Shown: positions 34,585-44,452, numbered from the stretch's first letter. The stretch: 64,000 bases of DNA from Schumannella sp. 10F1B-5-1 (GCF_006517535.1 NZ_VHQH01000039.1:231472-295471), one strand, 5' to 3'. The notes: generated from the letters alone by a model not told the origin. Numbers and translations: made by a program.

Positions 34585-34642
34585 CTCGGCGTTCTGACGC
34601 CGAGACGAGACGAGCCCCTGCCGAATACGGCGGGGGCTCGTC
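34585..34642. terminator. Double hairpin between convergent DUF3145 and fabF genes
   Basis: Hairpin 1 has stem CTCGGCGT/ACGCCGAG (34585-34604) and loop TCTG. Hairpin 2 is a 15-bp stem (34609-34623 with 34628-34642, one T-G pair) and loop AATA. Together they can end transcription from both directions. Confidence 0.8.
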
Positions 34643-34677
34643 GTCTGTCCGGGCATCGCCCGGCACGGGGATGCGGC

Positions 34678-35913
34678 TCAGACGCTCCGGAACGCGGCGA
34701 CGGCGTTGTGGCCGCCGAAGCCGAAGGAGTTCGAGATCGCCAGCTGGTCGCCGGAGCCCAGATCCATCGGGCTGCCGCTGATGGTCAGCGGGATCTCGGG
34801 GTCCTGCTCCGAGAGGTTGATCGTCGGCGGCGCCTGGCGGTGCTGGAGCGCGAGGATCGTGAAGATCGCCTCGAGCGCACCGGTGCCGCCGAGCAGGTGG
34901 CCGGTGGCGCCCTTCGTCGCCGAGACCGGGATGCCGTCGACGCGGTCGCCGAACGCGACCTTGAGCGCCGCGTACTCGGCGATGTCGCCGACCGGGGTGC
35001 TCGTGGCGTGCGCGTTGATGTGCGTGACGTCGTCGGGCGAGGCGCCGGCCGCTGTGAGCGCGAGGGCGACGGCGCGCGAGGCGCCGCGACCCTCGGGGTC
35101 GTTCGCCGTGATGTGGTACGAGTCGGCCGTCACGCCGCCGCCGGCGAGCTCGGCGTAGATCTTCGCGCCGCGGGCCTTGGCGTGCTCCTCGGTCTCGAGC
35201 ACGAGGCTGGCCGCGCCCTCGCCCATGACGAAGCCGTCGCGGTCGACGCTGTAGGGGCGCGACGCCGTCTCGGGCGAGTCGTTGCGCTTCGAGAGCGCCT
35301 GCATCGAGGCGAACGACGCCATCGTGATCGGGTGGATGGCCGACTCCGAGCCGCCCGCGATGACCACGTCGGCGAGTCCCGCCTGCAGGTGCTCGTAGGC
35401 GTTGACGAGCGACTCCGTGCTGGAGGCGCAGGCGGAGGCGACCGTGCGCGCGAAGGCGCGGGCCTCGAAGCGCATCGACACGGCCGCGGAGGCCGCGTTC
35501 GGCATCAGCATCGGCACGGTCATGGGCAGCACGCGGCGCGGGCCCTTCTCGCGCAGCACGTCCCAGGCGTCGAGCAGCGACCAGAGGCCGCCGATGCCGG
35601 TCGCGTAATCGACGCCGAGACGCTCGGGCTCGACCTCGGGCGAGCCCGCGTCCTCCCAGGCCTCGCGCGACGCGATCACGGCGAACTGGCTCACCGGGTC
35701 GAGGCGCTTCACCTCGACGCGCTCGAGCACCTCGCTCGGGCGCACCTTCGCCTCGGCGGCGAACTTCACCGGCAGGTCGTACTTCTCCACCCACTCGTGG
35801 GGGAGCGTGCGGGCTCCGGACTCTCCGGCGAGCAGCGCCGTCCAGGTCTCGGCCACGGTTCCGCCGAGGGGCGACGACGCACCGATGCCGGTGACGACGA
35901 TCTTCTTGGTCAT
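34678..35913 (-). CDS. fabF: 3-oxoacyl-[ACP] synthase II
   Basis: The 411-residue condensing enzyme elongates acyl-ACP with malonyl-ACP in type II fatty acid synthesis. Catalytic residues are C162 (SACASSTESL), H302 (NAHATSTPVGD), K334 and H339 (ATKGATGHLLGG). The gene ends the operon fabD-fabH-acpP-fabF. ATG 35913 has ribosome binding site GGGAGAG. Length is normal. No second condensing enzyme (FabB or KasB-like) is next to it. Confidence 0.97.
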   Translation of the reverse strand: MTKKIVVTGIGASSPLGGTVAETWTALLAGESGARTLPHEWVEKYDLPVKFAAEAKVRPSEVLERVEVKRLDPVSQFAVIASREAWEDAGSPEVEPERLGVDYATGIGGLWSLLDAWDVLREKGPRRVLPMTVPMLMPNAASAAVSMRFEARAFARTVASACASSTESLVNAYEHLQAGLADVVIAGGSESAIHPITMASFASMQALSKRNDSPETASRPYSVDRDGFVMGEGAASLVLETEEHAKARGAKIYAELAGGGVTADSYHITANDPEGRGASRAVALALTAAGASPDDVTHINAHATSTPVGDIAEYAALKVAFGDRVDGIPVSATKGATGHLLGGTGALEAIFTILALQHRQAPPTINLSEQDPEIPLTISGSPMDLGSGDQLAISNSFGFGGHNAVAAFRSV

Positions 35914-36015
35914 TTCACTCTCCCTGATGGATCGACCGCGCGGCTTCTGGCCGTGGTCGAAGAAGGCGGGGGACCGGAACGGCGCCCCCGCCTTCGATGC
36001 GTCGTGACGCGGCGG

Positions 36016-36264
36016 TCAGGCCTGCGCGTTGACGATGTAGGTGACGGCGTCGCCGACGGTCTTGAGGTTCTTGACCTCTTCGTCGGGGATCTTCACGTCG
36101 AACTTCTCCTCGGCGTTGACCACGATGGTCATCATCGAGATCGAGTCGATGTCCAGGTCGTCGGTGAACGACTTGTCCAGCTCGACCGTGTCGGTCGCGA
36201 TGCCGGTCTCGTCGTTGATGAGCTCGGCCAGGCCGGCGAGGACCTCGTCGTTGGACAGTGCCAT
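36016..36264 (-). CDS. acpP: Acyl carrier protein
   Basis: The 82-residue acidic protein carries the growing acyl chain on a phosphopantetheine arm. The attachment serine is S41 in DLDIDSISMM (D-S-I instead of the usual D-S-L). The helix IV region, VKNLKTVGDAVTYIVNAQ, is intact. It starts at ATG 36264 with AGGAG nine bases upstream, and lies between fabH and fabF. Confidence 0.97.
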   Translation of the reverse strand: MALSNDEVLAGLAELINDETGIATDTVELDKSFTDDLDIDSISMMTIVVNAEEKFDVKIPDEEVKNLKTVGDAVTYIVNAQA

Positions 36265-36304
36265 TGCGTATCTCCTAGGGGGTGTCGATTGACCGGGATA
36301 AAGC

Positions 36305-37303
36305 TTAGGGGAGCCGCACGACCTGGGCTCCGAAGACCAGGCCGGCGCCGAATCCGATCTGCAGCGACAGGCCGCCGCTGAGCTCGGGCTGCTCCTCGAG
36401 CAGACGGTGGGTGGCGAGCGGGATCGAGGCGGCCGACGTGTTGCCGGTCGTCGCGATGTCGCGGCCGATCGCGACGTGCTCGGGCAGCTTCAGCTGCTTG
36501 GCGAGCTCGTCGATGATGCGCATGTTCGCCTGGTGCGGCACGAAGGCGACGATGTCGTCCGCGGTCACACCCGCCGCATCCAGCGCCTGCTGCGCGACCT
36601 TGGCCATCTCCCAGACGGCCCAGCGGAAGACGGTCTGGCCGTCCTGACGCATGTAGGGCCACTCGCTGTCGCCGTCGAGGAACTGCTCGAAGGTCGCGCT
36701 CATGCCGACCGCGCCCCACTTCGAGCCGTCGGAGCCCCAGACCGAGGCCGAGATGCCGGGCTCGTCGGCGGGCCCGATCACGGCGGCGCCGGCGCCGTCG
36801 CCGAGCAGGAACGAGATCGTGCGGTCGGTGGGGATGACGTACTGCGAGAGCTTCTCGGCGCCCACCACGAGCACGTACTCCGCGGCTCCGGCGCGGATGA
36901 GCGCATCCGCCTGGGCGATGCCGTAGGTGTAGCCGGCGCACGCCGCGCTGATGTCGTAGGCCGGGGCCGGCGTGGCGCCGATGCGGTCGGCGAGCAGCGC
37001 CGACATCGAGGGCGTGACGGCGACGTTGCTGATCGTCGAGACGAGCACGGCGCCGATCTGATCGGGCCGGATCCCGGCCTTCTCGATCGCCTCGCGGGCG
37101 GCCGTCTCGGCCAGGTCGACGGCGTCGACGCCCTTGCTGGCGCGGCGGCGCTCGATGATGCCGGTGCGCTGGCGGATCCACTCGTCGCTCGAGTCGATCG
37201 GCTCGATCAGGTCGGCGTTCGGCACCGTGAGATCGCCGCGTGCCGCGCCGAGGGCGTGGATGCGGGTGAACTGCGGCCCGACGGACTGCTTCAGGCCGGT
37301 CAC
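36305..37303 (-). CDS. fabH: 3-oxoacyl-[ACP] synthase III
   Basis: The 332-residue initiating condensing enzyme joins an acyl-CoA primer to malonyl-ACP. The catalytic triad is C122 (ISAACAGYTYG), H257 (VPHQANMRI) and N288 (TGNTSAASIP). In actinobacteria FabH usually prefers branched primers such as isobutyryl- and anteiso-CoA, consistent with branched membrane lipids. This is family knowledge, not read from the sequence. The start GTG 37303 overlaps the end of fabD by four bases. Confidence 0.97.
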   Translation of the reverse strand: MTGLKQSVGPQFTRIHALGAARGDLTVPNADLIEPIDSSDEWIRQRTGIIERRRASKGVDAVDLAETAAREAIEKAGIRPDQIGAVLVSTISNVAVTPSMSALLADRIGATPAPAYDISAACAGYTYGIAQADALIRAGAAEYVLVVGAEKLSQYVIPTDRTISFLLGDGAGAAVIGPADEPGISASVWGSDGSKWGAVGMSATFEQFLDGDSEWPYMRQDGQTVFRWAVWEMAKVAQQALDAAGVTADDIVAFVPHQANMRIIDELAKQLKLPEHVAIGRDIATTGNTSAASIPLATHRLLEEQPELSGGLSLQIGFGAGLVFGAQVVRLP

Positions 37304-38223
37304 GCGGCGGCCCCGATCAGCTCGACGGCCGCGTCCAGGTCGGCGGGCGTCTTGACCGCGACGGTCGGCAGGCCCTTGAGGCCGCGCTTGGCGAGTCCGA
37401 CGAGGGCGCCGGCGGGAGCGAGCTCGACGAGACCCGTGACGCCGGCGGCGGCGAAGGCCTCCATCGTGAGGTCCCAGCGCACCGGCGACGCGACCTGGCC
37501 GACGAGCAGGTCGACGAAGATCGGCCCGCTCGTGATCGGCGCGCCGTCCTTGTTCGTCCAGATCGGGAGGGCGGGGTCGGCGATCTCGACGCCCTGCGCG
37601 GCCTCGCGGAGCGCATCCACGGCACTGCCCATGTAGGAGGTGTGGAAGGCGCCGGCCACCTGCAGCGGGATGACGCGGGCTCCGGCGGGCGGCGCGTCCT
37701 TCAGCGCGGCCAGCGCGGGCAGGGCCCCGGCGACGACGATCTGGCCGCCGCCGTTGTAGTTGGCGGGGGAGAGGCCGAGCTGCTCGAGCTTCGCGGCGAG
37801 CTCGTCCGCGTCGGCGCCGATGACGGCGCTCATGCCGGTCTCGGCCTCCGCGGCGGCCGCGGCCATAGCGCGACCGCGCACGGCGACGAGACGCATCGCG
37901 TCGTCCTCCGAGAGGATGCCGGCGCCGGCCGCGGCGGCGAGCTCGCCGACCGAGTGCCCGGCGATGCCCGCGAGCCTCGTGCGGTCGACGCGCTCCAGCA
38001 GCGCCGCGAGCGACAGCAGGCTCGCACCGACGATGAGCGGCTGGGCCACGGCGGTGTCGCGGATCGTGTCGGCGTCGGAGGTCGTGCCGTGCGCCGCCAG
38101 ATCGACGCCGGCCGCCGCAGAGAGGGCGACGAGGTGCTCGGCGTACCGCGGCTCGGCGAGCCAGGGTTCGAGGAATCCGGGGGTCTGCGAGCCCTGACCG
38201 GGCGCGACGATGACGACACTCAC
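37300..38223 (-). CDS. fabD: Malonyl-CoA:ACP acyltransferase
   Basis: From GTG 38223 the protein has 307 residues, with AAGG as a weak ribosome binding site. The nucleophile S91 is in GIAGHSVGELAAA, its partner H194 in AGAFHTSYMG, and the N-terminal motif is VIVAPGQGSQTPGFLEPW. It loads malonyl groups onto AcpP for chain elongation. It is the first gene of the fatty acid operon, just divergent from the alpha/beta hydrolase gene. In many actinobacteria the regulator FasR is directly upstream; here two unrelated genes intervene. Confidence 0.96.
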   Translation of the reverse strand: MSVVIVAPGQGSQTPGFLEPWLAEPRYAEHLVALSAAAGVDLAAHGTTSDADTIRDTAVAQPLIVGASLLSLAALLERVDRTRLAGIAGHSVGELAAAAGAGILSEDDAMRLVAVRGRAMAAAAAEAETGMSAVIGADADELAAKLEQLGLSPANYNGGGQIVVAGALPALAALKDAPPAGARVIPLQVAGAFHTSYMGSAVDALREAAQGVEIADPALPIWTNKDGAPITSGPIFVDLLVGQVASPVRWDLTMEAFAAAGVTGLVELAPAGALVGLAKRGLKGLPTVAVKTPADLDAAVELIGAAA

Positions 38224-38325
38224 CCGTCTACCTTGCCAGGCTCGGCGCGCATCCACGTCATCGACGCCACGAAGAATCCGCTGTGACCCTGTGGGATCCC
38301 TACAGTCCGACGGGAGCATGGAGGG

Positions 38326-39225
38326 ATGACGCACCGCATCGCGCGCACCGAGCTGCTCGACATCGCCTACCGGGAATCCGGCCCCGCCGACGGCCCCGCG
38401 GTCGTGCTGCTGCACGGCTTCCCGTACGACGTGCGCGCCTACGACGAGGTCGCGCCGCCGCTCGCGGACGACGGGATGCGCGTGATCGTGCCGTGGCTGC
38501 GCGGATTCGGCCCGACGCGCTTCCGCGATGCGACGACGCTGCGCTCGGGGGAGCAGGCGGCGCTGGCCGACGACCTGCTGCATCTGCTGGATGCGCTGGG
38601 CGTCGAGCGGGCGCACCTGGTCGGCTACGACTGGGGCGGACGCGCTGCCTGCGTCGTCGCGGCGCTGCGGCCTGAGCGCGTCGCCTCGCTCGTGACGGTC
38701 GACGGCTACAACGTGCACGACCTCGCCACCGCGGGGGAGCCGGCTCCGCCCGTGGCCGAGAAGCCGTTCTGGTACCAGTACTACCTGCAGACCGAGCGCG
38801 GTCGCCGCGGGCTGGCGGCCGACCGCGAGGCCTTCTGCCGCCTGCTCTGGCGGGACTGGTCGCCCGAGTGGCCGGATGCGGAGCGCGCGTTCGCCGCGTC
38901 GGCGCCGAGCCTGCACAATCCCGACTTCGTCGAGGTCGTGACGCACTCCTATCGCGTGCGCCACGCGCTCGTGCCCGGCGATCCGCGCTACGCGGAGCTC
39001 GACCGCGCGATCGCGGCACAGCCGCCGATCACCGTGCCGACGATCGTGCTCCGGCCGCTCGCCGACGGACTGGATGCCGACATCCCGGGCGAGCCGACCG
39101 CCGATCCTGCGCTGTTCCCGCAGCTCGTCGACATGGTCGAGCTGCCGGGCATCGGCCACGACGTGCCGCAGGAGGCGCCGGACGCCGTGGTCACGGCCGT
39201 CCGGCGCCTCCGAGGTGTCGACTGA
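38326..39225 (+). CDS. Alpha/beta hydrolase, epoxide hydrolase/dehalogenase-like
   Basis: The 299-residue protein has the oxyanion motif LLHGFPYDVRAYDEV. The nucleophile elbow is GYDWGGRAA with Asp as nucleophile, as in epoxide hydrolases and haloalkane dehalogenases. The catalytic His is in GIGHDVPQEAPDAV. The cap domain includes PFWYQYYLQTERGRRGLAADR. It is cytoplasmic, with substrate unknown. ATG 38326 overlaps the end of a three-codon frame (ATG GAG GGA TGA from 38318), and TACAGT at 38301-38306 is a likely -10 box. It sits, oddly, between fabD and the chitinase gene. Confidence 0.88.
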   Translation: MTHRIARTELLDIAYRESGPADGPAVVLLHGFPYDVRAYDEVAPPLADDGMRVIVPWLRGFGPTRFRDATTLRSGEQAALADDLLHLLDALGVERAHLVGYDWGGRAACVVAALRPERVASLVTVDGYNVHDLATAGEPAPPVAEKPFWYQYYLQTERGRRGLAADREAFCRLLWRDWSPEWPDAERAFAASAPSLHNPDFVEVVTHSYRVRHALVPGDPRYAELDRAIAAQPPITVPTIVLRPLADGLDADIPGEPTADPALFPQLVDMVELPGIGHDVPQEAPDAVVTAVRRLRGVD

Positions 39226-39231
39226 GTCGGC

Positions 39232-40446
39232 TCAGCAGTCGCCGACGCGCTGCCAGACGTCGGCCGACCCGGGCGTCTCTCCCTGGGTCCACCACTTCGC
39301 CTGCCAGAGGCCGCCGTCGTAGGCGGCCTGGTCGCCGCCCACGTAGACGGTGCCCGCGGCCCACGCGGCCGTCGCGCCGCAGTCGACCGGCTCGGGGTCG
39401 GTGCCCGGGTCGGTGCCGGGGTCGGTCGAGCCGCCCTGGCCGAGCGAGCCGAGGTGGCCGCCGACTGTGTTCGCGAAGGCGTAGCCGCCCGTCGAGTCCC
39501 AGTTCACCGACCAGGTCATCGCGCCGCGGATGGTCGGGTACTTCGCCGCCGGGATGTAGCTGCCGCAGTTGACGCCGGCCGCCAGGCAGTCGAGCGCGTT
39601 GTTGACGACGCTGGGCGACACGTAGCCGCTGCCCGCCGCCTGCGAGGTCGCGGGCAGGCCGAGGCCGACCTGGTCGGCGCGCAGGTGCCCGTCGAGCAGG
39701 ATGTCGGCGAGAGCCGTCTGGAAGTCGACCGTGCCGGCCGAGTAGGCCTTGCCGTCGCGACCGAGCATGCTGCCCGAATTGTAGTACTGCGTGTTCACGA
39801 CGGTGATGATGTTGCTGACCTCGTCGATCAGGGCGAGGTAGCTGCCGCCCGGCTGCACGTAGATGGTCTCGGGGGCCATCGTCAGCACGAAGGAGTCGCC
39901 CTTCGCGGCGCTGATCTGGCGCAGTGCGCTCGTCATGTTCTGCAGGTTCGGCGCGTTCTCGAGGTCGATGTCGACGCCGTCGAAGCCGTACTCGTCCATC
40001 AGTGCGAGAGAGCTGGAGGCGAAGGCGTCGGCCGCCGCCTGGTCGGGCAGCGTGATCACGCCGTTCTGACCGCCGACCGACAGCACGACCTGGCGGCCCT
40101 GCGAGTGCAGGGTCGCGATGTCGGCTTTGAAGGCCGCCGTGTCGTAGCCGCCGAGCGCGCTCGTGACCGCGGGGTCGAGCGTGAACGAGATCGCGCCCGG
40201 GGTGGAGGGCACCGCGTCGGCGAACGCGACCGCGACGATGCCGTAGGCATCCGGCACGTCGGCGAGCTTCAGCACGTCGGCGCCGTTGTCGAAGTTCTGC
40301 CAGTAGCCGGTCAGGGTGTGGTCGCGCACGTCCGCGGCCGAAGCCGGGCTGGTCGTCGCGAGCGCACCCGCGGTCCCGACCACGATCGCGGCGGTCGCCG
40401 TGAGCGCCGCCATGAGGATGCCGCGAGGGCGTGAGGGGTGTCGCAT
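39232..40446 (-). CDS. Secreted chitinase, GH18 with C-terminal CBM5/12
   Basis: The 404-residue protein has a Sec signal peptide cut after about residue 38 (ATTSPASAA). The GH18 barrel (residues 42-340) contains SVGG and the catalytic DGVDIDLE motif with E163. A short Thr/Asp/Pro/Gly linker leads to a chitin-binding CBM5/12 module: VYVGGDQAAYDGGLWQAKWWTQGETPGS. It hydrolyses chitin outside the cell. The start has ribosome binding site GGAAGG, and a TGTAA/TTACA palindrome upstream is a possible operator. Placement between fatty acid genes and fasR suggests insertion into a conserved cluster. Confidence 0.94.
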   Translation of the reverse strand: MRHPSRPRGILMAALTATAAIVVGTAGALATTSPASAADVRDHTLTGYWQNFDNGADVLKLADVPDAYGIVAVAFADAVPSTPGAISFTLDPAVTSALGGYDTAAFKADIATLHSQGRQVVLSVGGQNGVITLPDQAAADAFASSSLALMDEYGFDGVDIDLENAPNLQNMTSALRQISAAKGDSFVLTMAPETIYVQPGGSYLALIDEVSNIITVVNTQYYNSGSMLGRDGKAYSAGTVDFQTALADILLDGHLRADQVGLGLPATSQAAGSGYVSPSVVNNALDCLAAGVNCGSYIPAAKYPTIRGAMTWSVNWDSTGGYAFANTVGGHLGSLGQGGSTDPGTDPGTDPEPVDCGATAAWAAGTVYVGGDQAAYDGGLWQAKWWTQGETPGSADVWQRVGDC

Positions 40447-40464
40447 TCGGTTACCTTCCGATTT

Positions 40465-40481
40465 TGTAAGGAGGGATTACA
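40465..40481. promoter_or_regulatory. Palindromic candidate operator before chitinase gene
   Basis: TGTAA (40465-40469) and TTACA (40477-40481) are spaced by seven bases in an unusually AT-rich stretch 19-35 bases before the chitinase start. On the minus strand it overlaps a TACAAAAT -10-like sequence. A repressor bound here would block transcription. Confidence 0.5.
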
Positions 40482-40532
40482 TACTCGGGTGGTGACAGCC
40501 TACGCCGATAGCGCGGCGGAACGGAAGGGCGC

Positions 40533-41609
40533 TCAGCCGCGCTGTGGACGGTCGGGCGCGTCAGCGATCGAGCCGACGATGAGCGCCGACTGCAGGATGA
40601 GCGCCTCGCGGGCGCCCGTCGCGTCGTAGCCGATGACCTCGCTGATGCGCTTGAGGCGGTAGCGCACGGTGTTCGGATGCACGAACAGCTCGCGGGCGGT
40701 CGCCTCGAGCGAGCGGCCGTTGTCGAGGTAGCACCAGAGCGTCGTCAGCAGCTCCTTGGAGTGCGCCTGCAGCGGCTTATAGATGCGGTTGATGAGCGTG
40801 CCGCGGGCGAGGCTGTCGCCCGCGAAGGCGCGCTCGGGCAGCAGGTCGTCCGACAGCGTCGGCCGCGGGGCATTGCGCCACGACCGCGCCACCGCGAAGC
40901 CGGCGAGGGCCGCCCGGGCGCTCTTGGCCGCATCCAGCAGGGTCGGAACCTCGTGGCCGAGCACCAGGTGACCGGCGCCGAAGCCGGGTTCGAGGGCTTT
41001 GGCGATCTCGAGGAACGCGAGCTGATCACGCGACTCCGAGTCCGGGTCCTCGGGCGGATCGACGCGCCCGATCACGAGCACGAGTCGGCTGCCCTGCACG
41101 CCGATCAGCACGTCGGAGTCGAGGTGGCGCGCCGTGCGGCGCAGCTGGTCGACGTCGAGCATGCGCGGCGCGGTGCCGACGAGCACGCAGACCGCGCCGT
41201 GGCCGTTCCAGCCGAGCGCCGCGATGCGGCTGGGCAGCTCGGAGTCGTACTCGCCGGTGAGGATCGAGTCGACGACGAGGGCCTCGAGCCGCGCATCCCA
41301 GAGCCCGCGGGCCTCGGCGGCGCGAGCGTAGACGTCGGCGGCCGCGAAGGCGATCTCGCGCGAGTACAGCAGGATCGCCTCGCGCAGGGTCGCGTCGTCG
41401 CCGACGCGGTGCTCCACGACCTCGACCGTGATGCGGATCAGCTGCAGCGTCTGCTGCAGGCTCACCGAGCGCAGCAGCTCGCGGGGGGCAGCGCCGAACA
41501 CGTCGGCGGCGATCCACGGGGTCGACTTGGGGTCGTCGAACCAGGAGATGAACGAGGTGATGCCCGCCTGGGCGACGAGGCCGACGGCGCTGCGTCGCCC
41601 GGGCGGCAT
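40533..41609 (-). CDS. fasR: FasR-like PucR-family regulator of fatty acid synthesis
   Basis: The first canonical start, ATG 41609, gives 358 residues, but conserved coding continues upstream through GELATSTLKRLDDELPWYRD to about 41717 with no ATG, GTG or TTG. The true N-terminus is therefore probably longer by about 36 residues, perhaps from an ACG at 41715-41717. The protein has the FasR/PucR pattern: AVGLVAQAGITSFISWF at the start, a middle GGDEF-like/CdaR region, and a C-terminal helix-turn-helix (LEATARELFVHPNTVRYRLKRI). FasR activates the fab operon in other actinobacteria. It lies directly after aceE, as usual. Confidence 0.9.
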   Translation of the reverse strand: MPPGRRSAVGLVAQAGITSFISWFDDPKSTPWIAADVFGAAPRELLRSVSLQQTLQLIRITVEVVEHRVGDDATLREAILLYSREIAFAAADVYARAAEARGLWDARLEALVVDSILTGEYDSELPSRIAALGWNGHGAVCVLVGTAPRMLDVDQLRRTARHLDSDVLIGVQGSRLVLVIGRVDPPEDPDSESRDQLAFLEIAKALEPGFGAGHLVLGHEVPTLLDAAKSARAALAGFAVARSWRNAPRPTLSDDLLPERAFAGDSLARGTLINRIYKPLQAHSKELLTTLWCYLDNGRSLEATARELFVHPNTVRYRLKRISEVIGYDATGAREALILQSALIVGSIADAPDRPQRG

Positions 41610-41725
41610 GTCCCGGTACCAGGGGAGCTCATCGTCCAGCCGCTTGAGCGTGCTGGTGGCGAGCTCCCCCGAGAGGGAGCGCAGACGCGTGAGCGTCTGC
41701 GCCTTGCTGCGTTCCGTGGCCGGGC

Positions 41726-44452
41726 CTAGCTCTCGCCGCCGGCCGAGCCCGAGGTGCCGGCCGACACGTCGTGCAGACGGTAGCGGTCGATCGCCTGCTG
41801 CACGATCGACGGGTCGCCCTGTCCGCGACGCACGAGCGCCTGAAGCGCTCGCACGACCATCGAGGGTCCGTCGATCTTGAAGTCGCGACGGGCCGCGGCA
41901 CGGGTGTCGCTGAAGCCGAAGCCGTCGGCGCCGAGCGTGTAGTAGTCACCCGGAACGAAGGGACGGATCTGGTCCTGCACCGCGTGCATGAAGTCCGAGA
42001 CCGCGATCTTCGGGCCCTCGGCATCCGCCAGCTTCTGCGTGACGTAGGGCACCTGCAGCGCCTCGTTCGGGAACAGGAAGTTGTGCTCGTCGGCGGCGAG
42101 GCCGTCGCGGCGCAGCTCGTTCCACGACGTGACGCTCCACACGTCGGCCGAGACGTTCCAGTCTTTCTGCAGCAGCTCCTGGGCCTCGAGAGCCCACGGC
42201 ACGCCGACGCCCGAGGCGAGCAGCTGCACCTTGACGCCGGGGTGGTCGTTCTTCTTGAGCAGGTAGATGCCCTTGAGCACGCCGTCGACGTCGAGGTCCT
42301 CCGGCTCGGCCGGCTGAGCCATCGGCTCGTTGTAGACCGTCAGGTAGTACATGACGTCGGGGTCGGGGTGCGCTCCGCCGTACATGCGCTCGAGACCGGC
42401 GCGCACGATGTGCCCGACCTCGTAGCCGAAGGCGGGGTCGTAGCTGACGACGGCCGGGTTGGTCGCCGACAGCAGGTGCGAGTGCCCGTCCGCGTGCTGC
42501 AGGCCCTCGCCGGTCAGCGTGGTGCGACCGGCGGTGGCGCCGATGATGAAGCCGCGGGCCATCTGGTCGCCGGCGGCCCAGATGGCGTCTCCGGTGCGCT
42601 GGAAGCCGAACATCGAGTAGAAGACGTACACCGGGATGAGCGGCTCGCCGTGCGTCGCATACGAGGTGCCGGCCGCGGTGAACGCCGCGAAGGCACCCGC
42701 CTCGTTGATGCCGACGTGCACGATCTGGCCCTGCGGGCTCTCCTTGTACGCGAGCAGCAGCTCGCGGTCGACGGAGGTGTAGTGCTGGCCCTTGGGGTTG
42801 TAGATCTTCGCCGTGGGGAAGTAGGCGTCCATGCCGAAGGTGCGCGCCTCATCCGGGATGATCGGCACGATGCGGTGGCCGAACTCCTTGTCGCGCAGCA
42901 GGTCCTTCAGCAGGCGGGCGAACGCCATCGTGGTGGCGACCTCCTGCTTTCCGGAGCCCTTCTTGACGACCGAGTAGGCGCTGTCGTCGGGGAGCGACAC
43001 CGGCACGTGCGTGCGGCGGCGCTCGGGCAGGTAGCCGCCCAGCTCGCGGCGGCGCTCGTGCAGGTACTGGATCGCCGGGTCGTCCTGACCGGGGTGGTAG
43101 TACGGCGGCAGGTAGGGGTTCTCCTCGAGCTGCGCATCCGTGATCGGCACGCGCATCTCGTCGCGGAACTGCTTGAGATCGTCGAGCGTGAGCTTCTTCA
43201 TCTGGTGGGTCGCGTTGCGGCCCTCGAAGTGCGGTCCGAGGCCGTAGCCCTTGACGGTCTTCGCCAGGATGACGGTGGGCTGGCCCTTGTGCTCCGACGC
43301 CGCCTTGTAGGCCGCGTAGACCTTGCGGTAGTCGTGACCGCCGCGCTTGAGGTTCCAGACCTGCTCGTCGCTGAAGTCCTTGACCAGCTCGAGGGTGCGC
43401 GGGTCGCGGCCGAAGAAGTTCTCGCGCACGTAGGCGCCGTTCTCGGCCTTGTAGGTCTGGTAGTCGCCGTCGGGGGTGACGTTCATCAGGTTGACGAGCG
43501 CGCCATCCGTGTCACGGGCGAGCAGGTCGTCCCACTCGCGGCCCCAGACGACCTTGATGACGTTCCAGCCGGCGCCGCGGAAGAAGCTCTCGAGCTCCTG
43601 GATGATCTTGCCGTTGCCGCGCACGGGCCCGTCGAGGCGCTGCAGGTTGCAGTTGATGACGAAGTTCAGGTTGTCGAGGCCCTCGTTGGCGGCCCACTGC
43701 AGGGCGCCGCGGCTCTCGACCTCGTCCATCTCGCCGTCGCCGAGGAAGGCCCACACCTGGCTGGCCGACCGGTCGGCGATGCCGCGGTTGGTGAGGTACT
43801 TGTTCGACTGCGCCTGGTAGATCGCGTTGATCGGGCCGAGACCCATCGACACGGTCGGGAACTGCCAGAACTCCGGCATGAGGCGCGGGTGCGGGTACGA
43901 CGAGAGCCCGTTGGGCGCGTGCGAGCGCTCCTGGCGGAAGCCGTCGAGCTGGTCCGTCGTCAGACGGCCCTCGAGGTAGGCGCGGGCGTACATGCCGGGG
44001 GAGGCGTGGCCCTGATAGAAGACCTGGTCGCCGCCGCCCGGGGCGTCGTGCCCGCGGAAGAACCAGTTGTGGCCGGTCTCATAGAGCGCGGCCGACGACG
44101 CGTAGGTCGAGATGTGGCCGCCGACGCCGATGCCGGGACGCTGCGCGCGGTGCACCGTGATGGCGGCGTTCCAGCGGATCCAGCGGCGGTAGCTGCGCTC
44201 GAGCTCCTCGTCACCGGGGAACTCGGGCTCGTTCTCGGGCGCGATCGTGTTGATGTAGTCGGTGGTGGGCACCATCGGCACACCGAGCTGCAGCTCCTTG
44301 GAGCGCTTGAGAAGGCTCAGCATGACGTCGCGACCGCGACCGCGGCCCTGCGCCTCGACGAGCGCGTCAAGCGATTCCTGCCACTCCGACGTCTCTTCGG
44401 GATCGCTGTCGATGTGCTCCGACGAGTAGGGGTCCTGATCGTTGACCGTCAC
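41726..44452 (-). CDS. aceE: Pyruvate dehydrogenase E1 component (homodimeric type)
   Basis: The 908-residue enzyme starts at GTG 44452 with ribosome binding site AGGAAGAGG. Thiamine diphosphate binding is shown by the [18 protein letters not shown] motif, which continues to [17 protein letters not shown]. Early blocks include [24 protein letters not shown]. It decarboxylates pyruvate and acetylates the lipoyl group of E2, feeding acetyl-CoA to the fatty acid operon nearby. A -10 box, TAGAGT, lies on the minus strand at 44559-44564, giving a leader of about 100 bases. Divergent gene ahpE shares the 264-bp upstream gap. Confidence 0.97.
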   Translation of the reverse strand: MTVNDQDPYSSEHIDSDPEETSEWQESLDALVEAQGRGRGRDVMLSLLKRSKELQLGVPMVPTTDYINTIAPENEPEFPGDEELERSYRRWIRWNAAITVHRAQRPGIGVGGHISTYASSAALYETGHNWFFRGHDAPGGGDQVFYQGHASPGMYARAYLEGRLTTDQLDGFRQERSHAPNGLSSYPHPRLMPEFWQFPTVSMGLGPINAIYQAQSNKYLTNRGIADRSASQVWAFLGDGEMDEVESRGALQWAANEGLDNLNFVINCNLQRLDGPVRGNGKIIQELESFFRGAGWNVIKVVWGREWDDLLARDTDGALVNLMNVTPDGDYQTYKAENGAYVRENFFGRDPRTLELVKDFSDEQVWNLKRGGHDYRKVYAAYKAASEHKGQPTVILAKTVKGYGLGPHFEGRNATHQMKKLTLDDLKQFRDEMRVPITDAQLEENPYLPPYYHPGQDDPAIQYLHERRRELGGYLPERRRTHVPVSLPDDSAYSVVKKGSGKQEVATTMAFARLLKDLLRDKEFGHRIVPIIPDEARTFGMDAYFPTAKIYNPKGQHYTSVDRELLLAYKESPQGQIVHVGINEAGAFAAFTAAGTSYATHGEPLIPVYVFYSMFGFQRTGDAIWAAGDQMARGFIIGATAGRTTLTGEGLQHADGHSHLLSATNPAVVSYDPAFGYEVGHIVRAGLERMYGGAHPDPDVMYYLTVYNEPMAQPAEPEDLDVDGVLKGIYLLKKNDHPGVKVQLLASGVGVPWALEAQELLQKDWNVSADVWSVTSWNELRRDGLAADEHNFLFPNEALQVPYVTQKLADAEGPKIAVSDFMHAVQDQIRPFVPGDYYTLGADGFGFSDTRAAARRDFKIDGPSMVVRALQALVRRGQGDPSIVQQAIDRYRLHDVSAGTSGSAGGES

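Noticed and set aside
38318..38329. Three-codon upstream ORF (ATG GAG GGA TGA) as a regulatory mini-gene
   Set aside because: Too short to distinguish from chance; noted only in the hydrolase entry.
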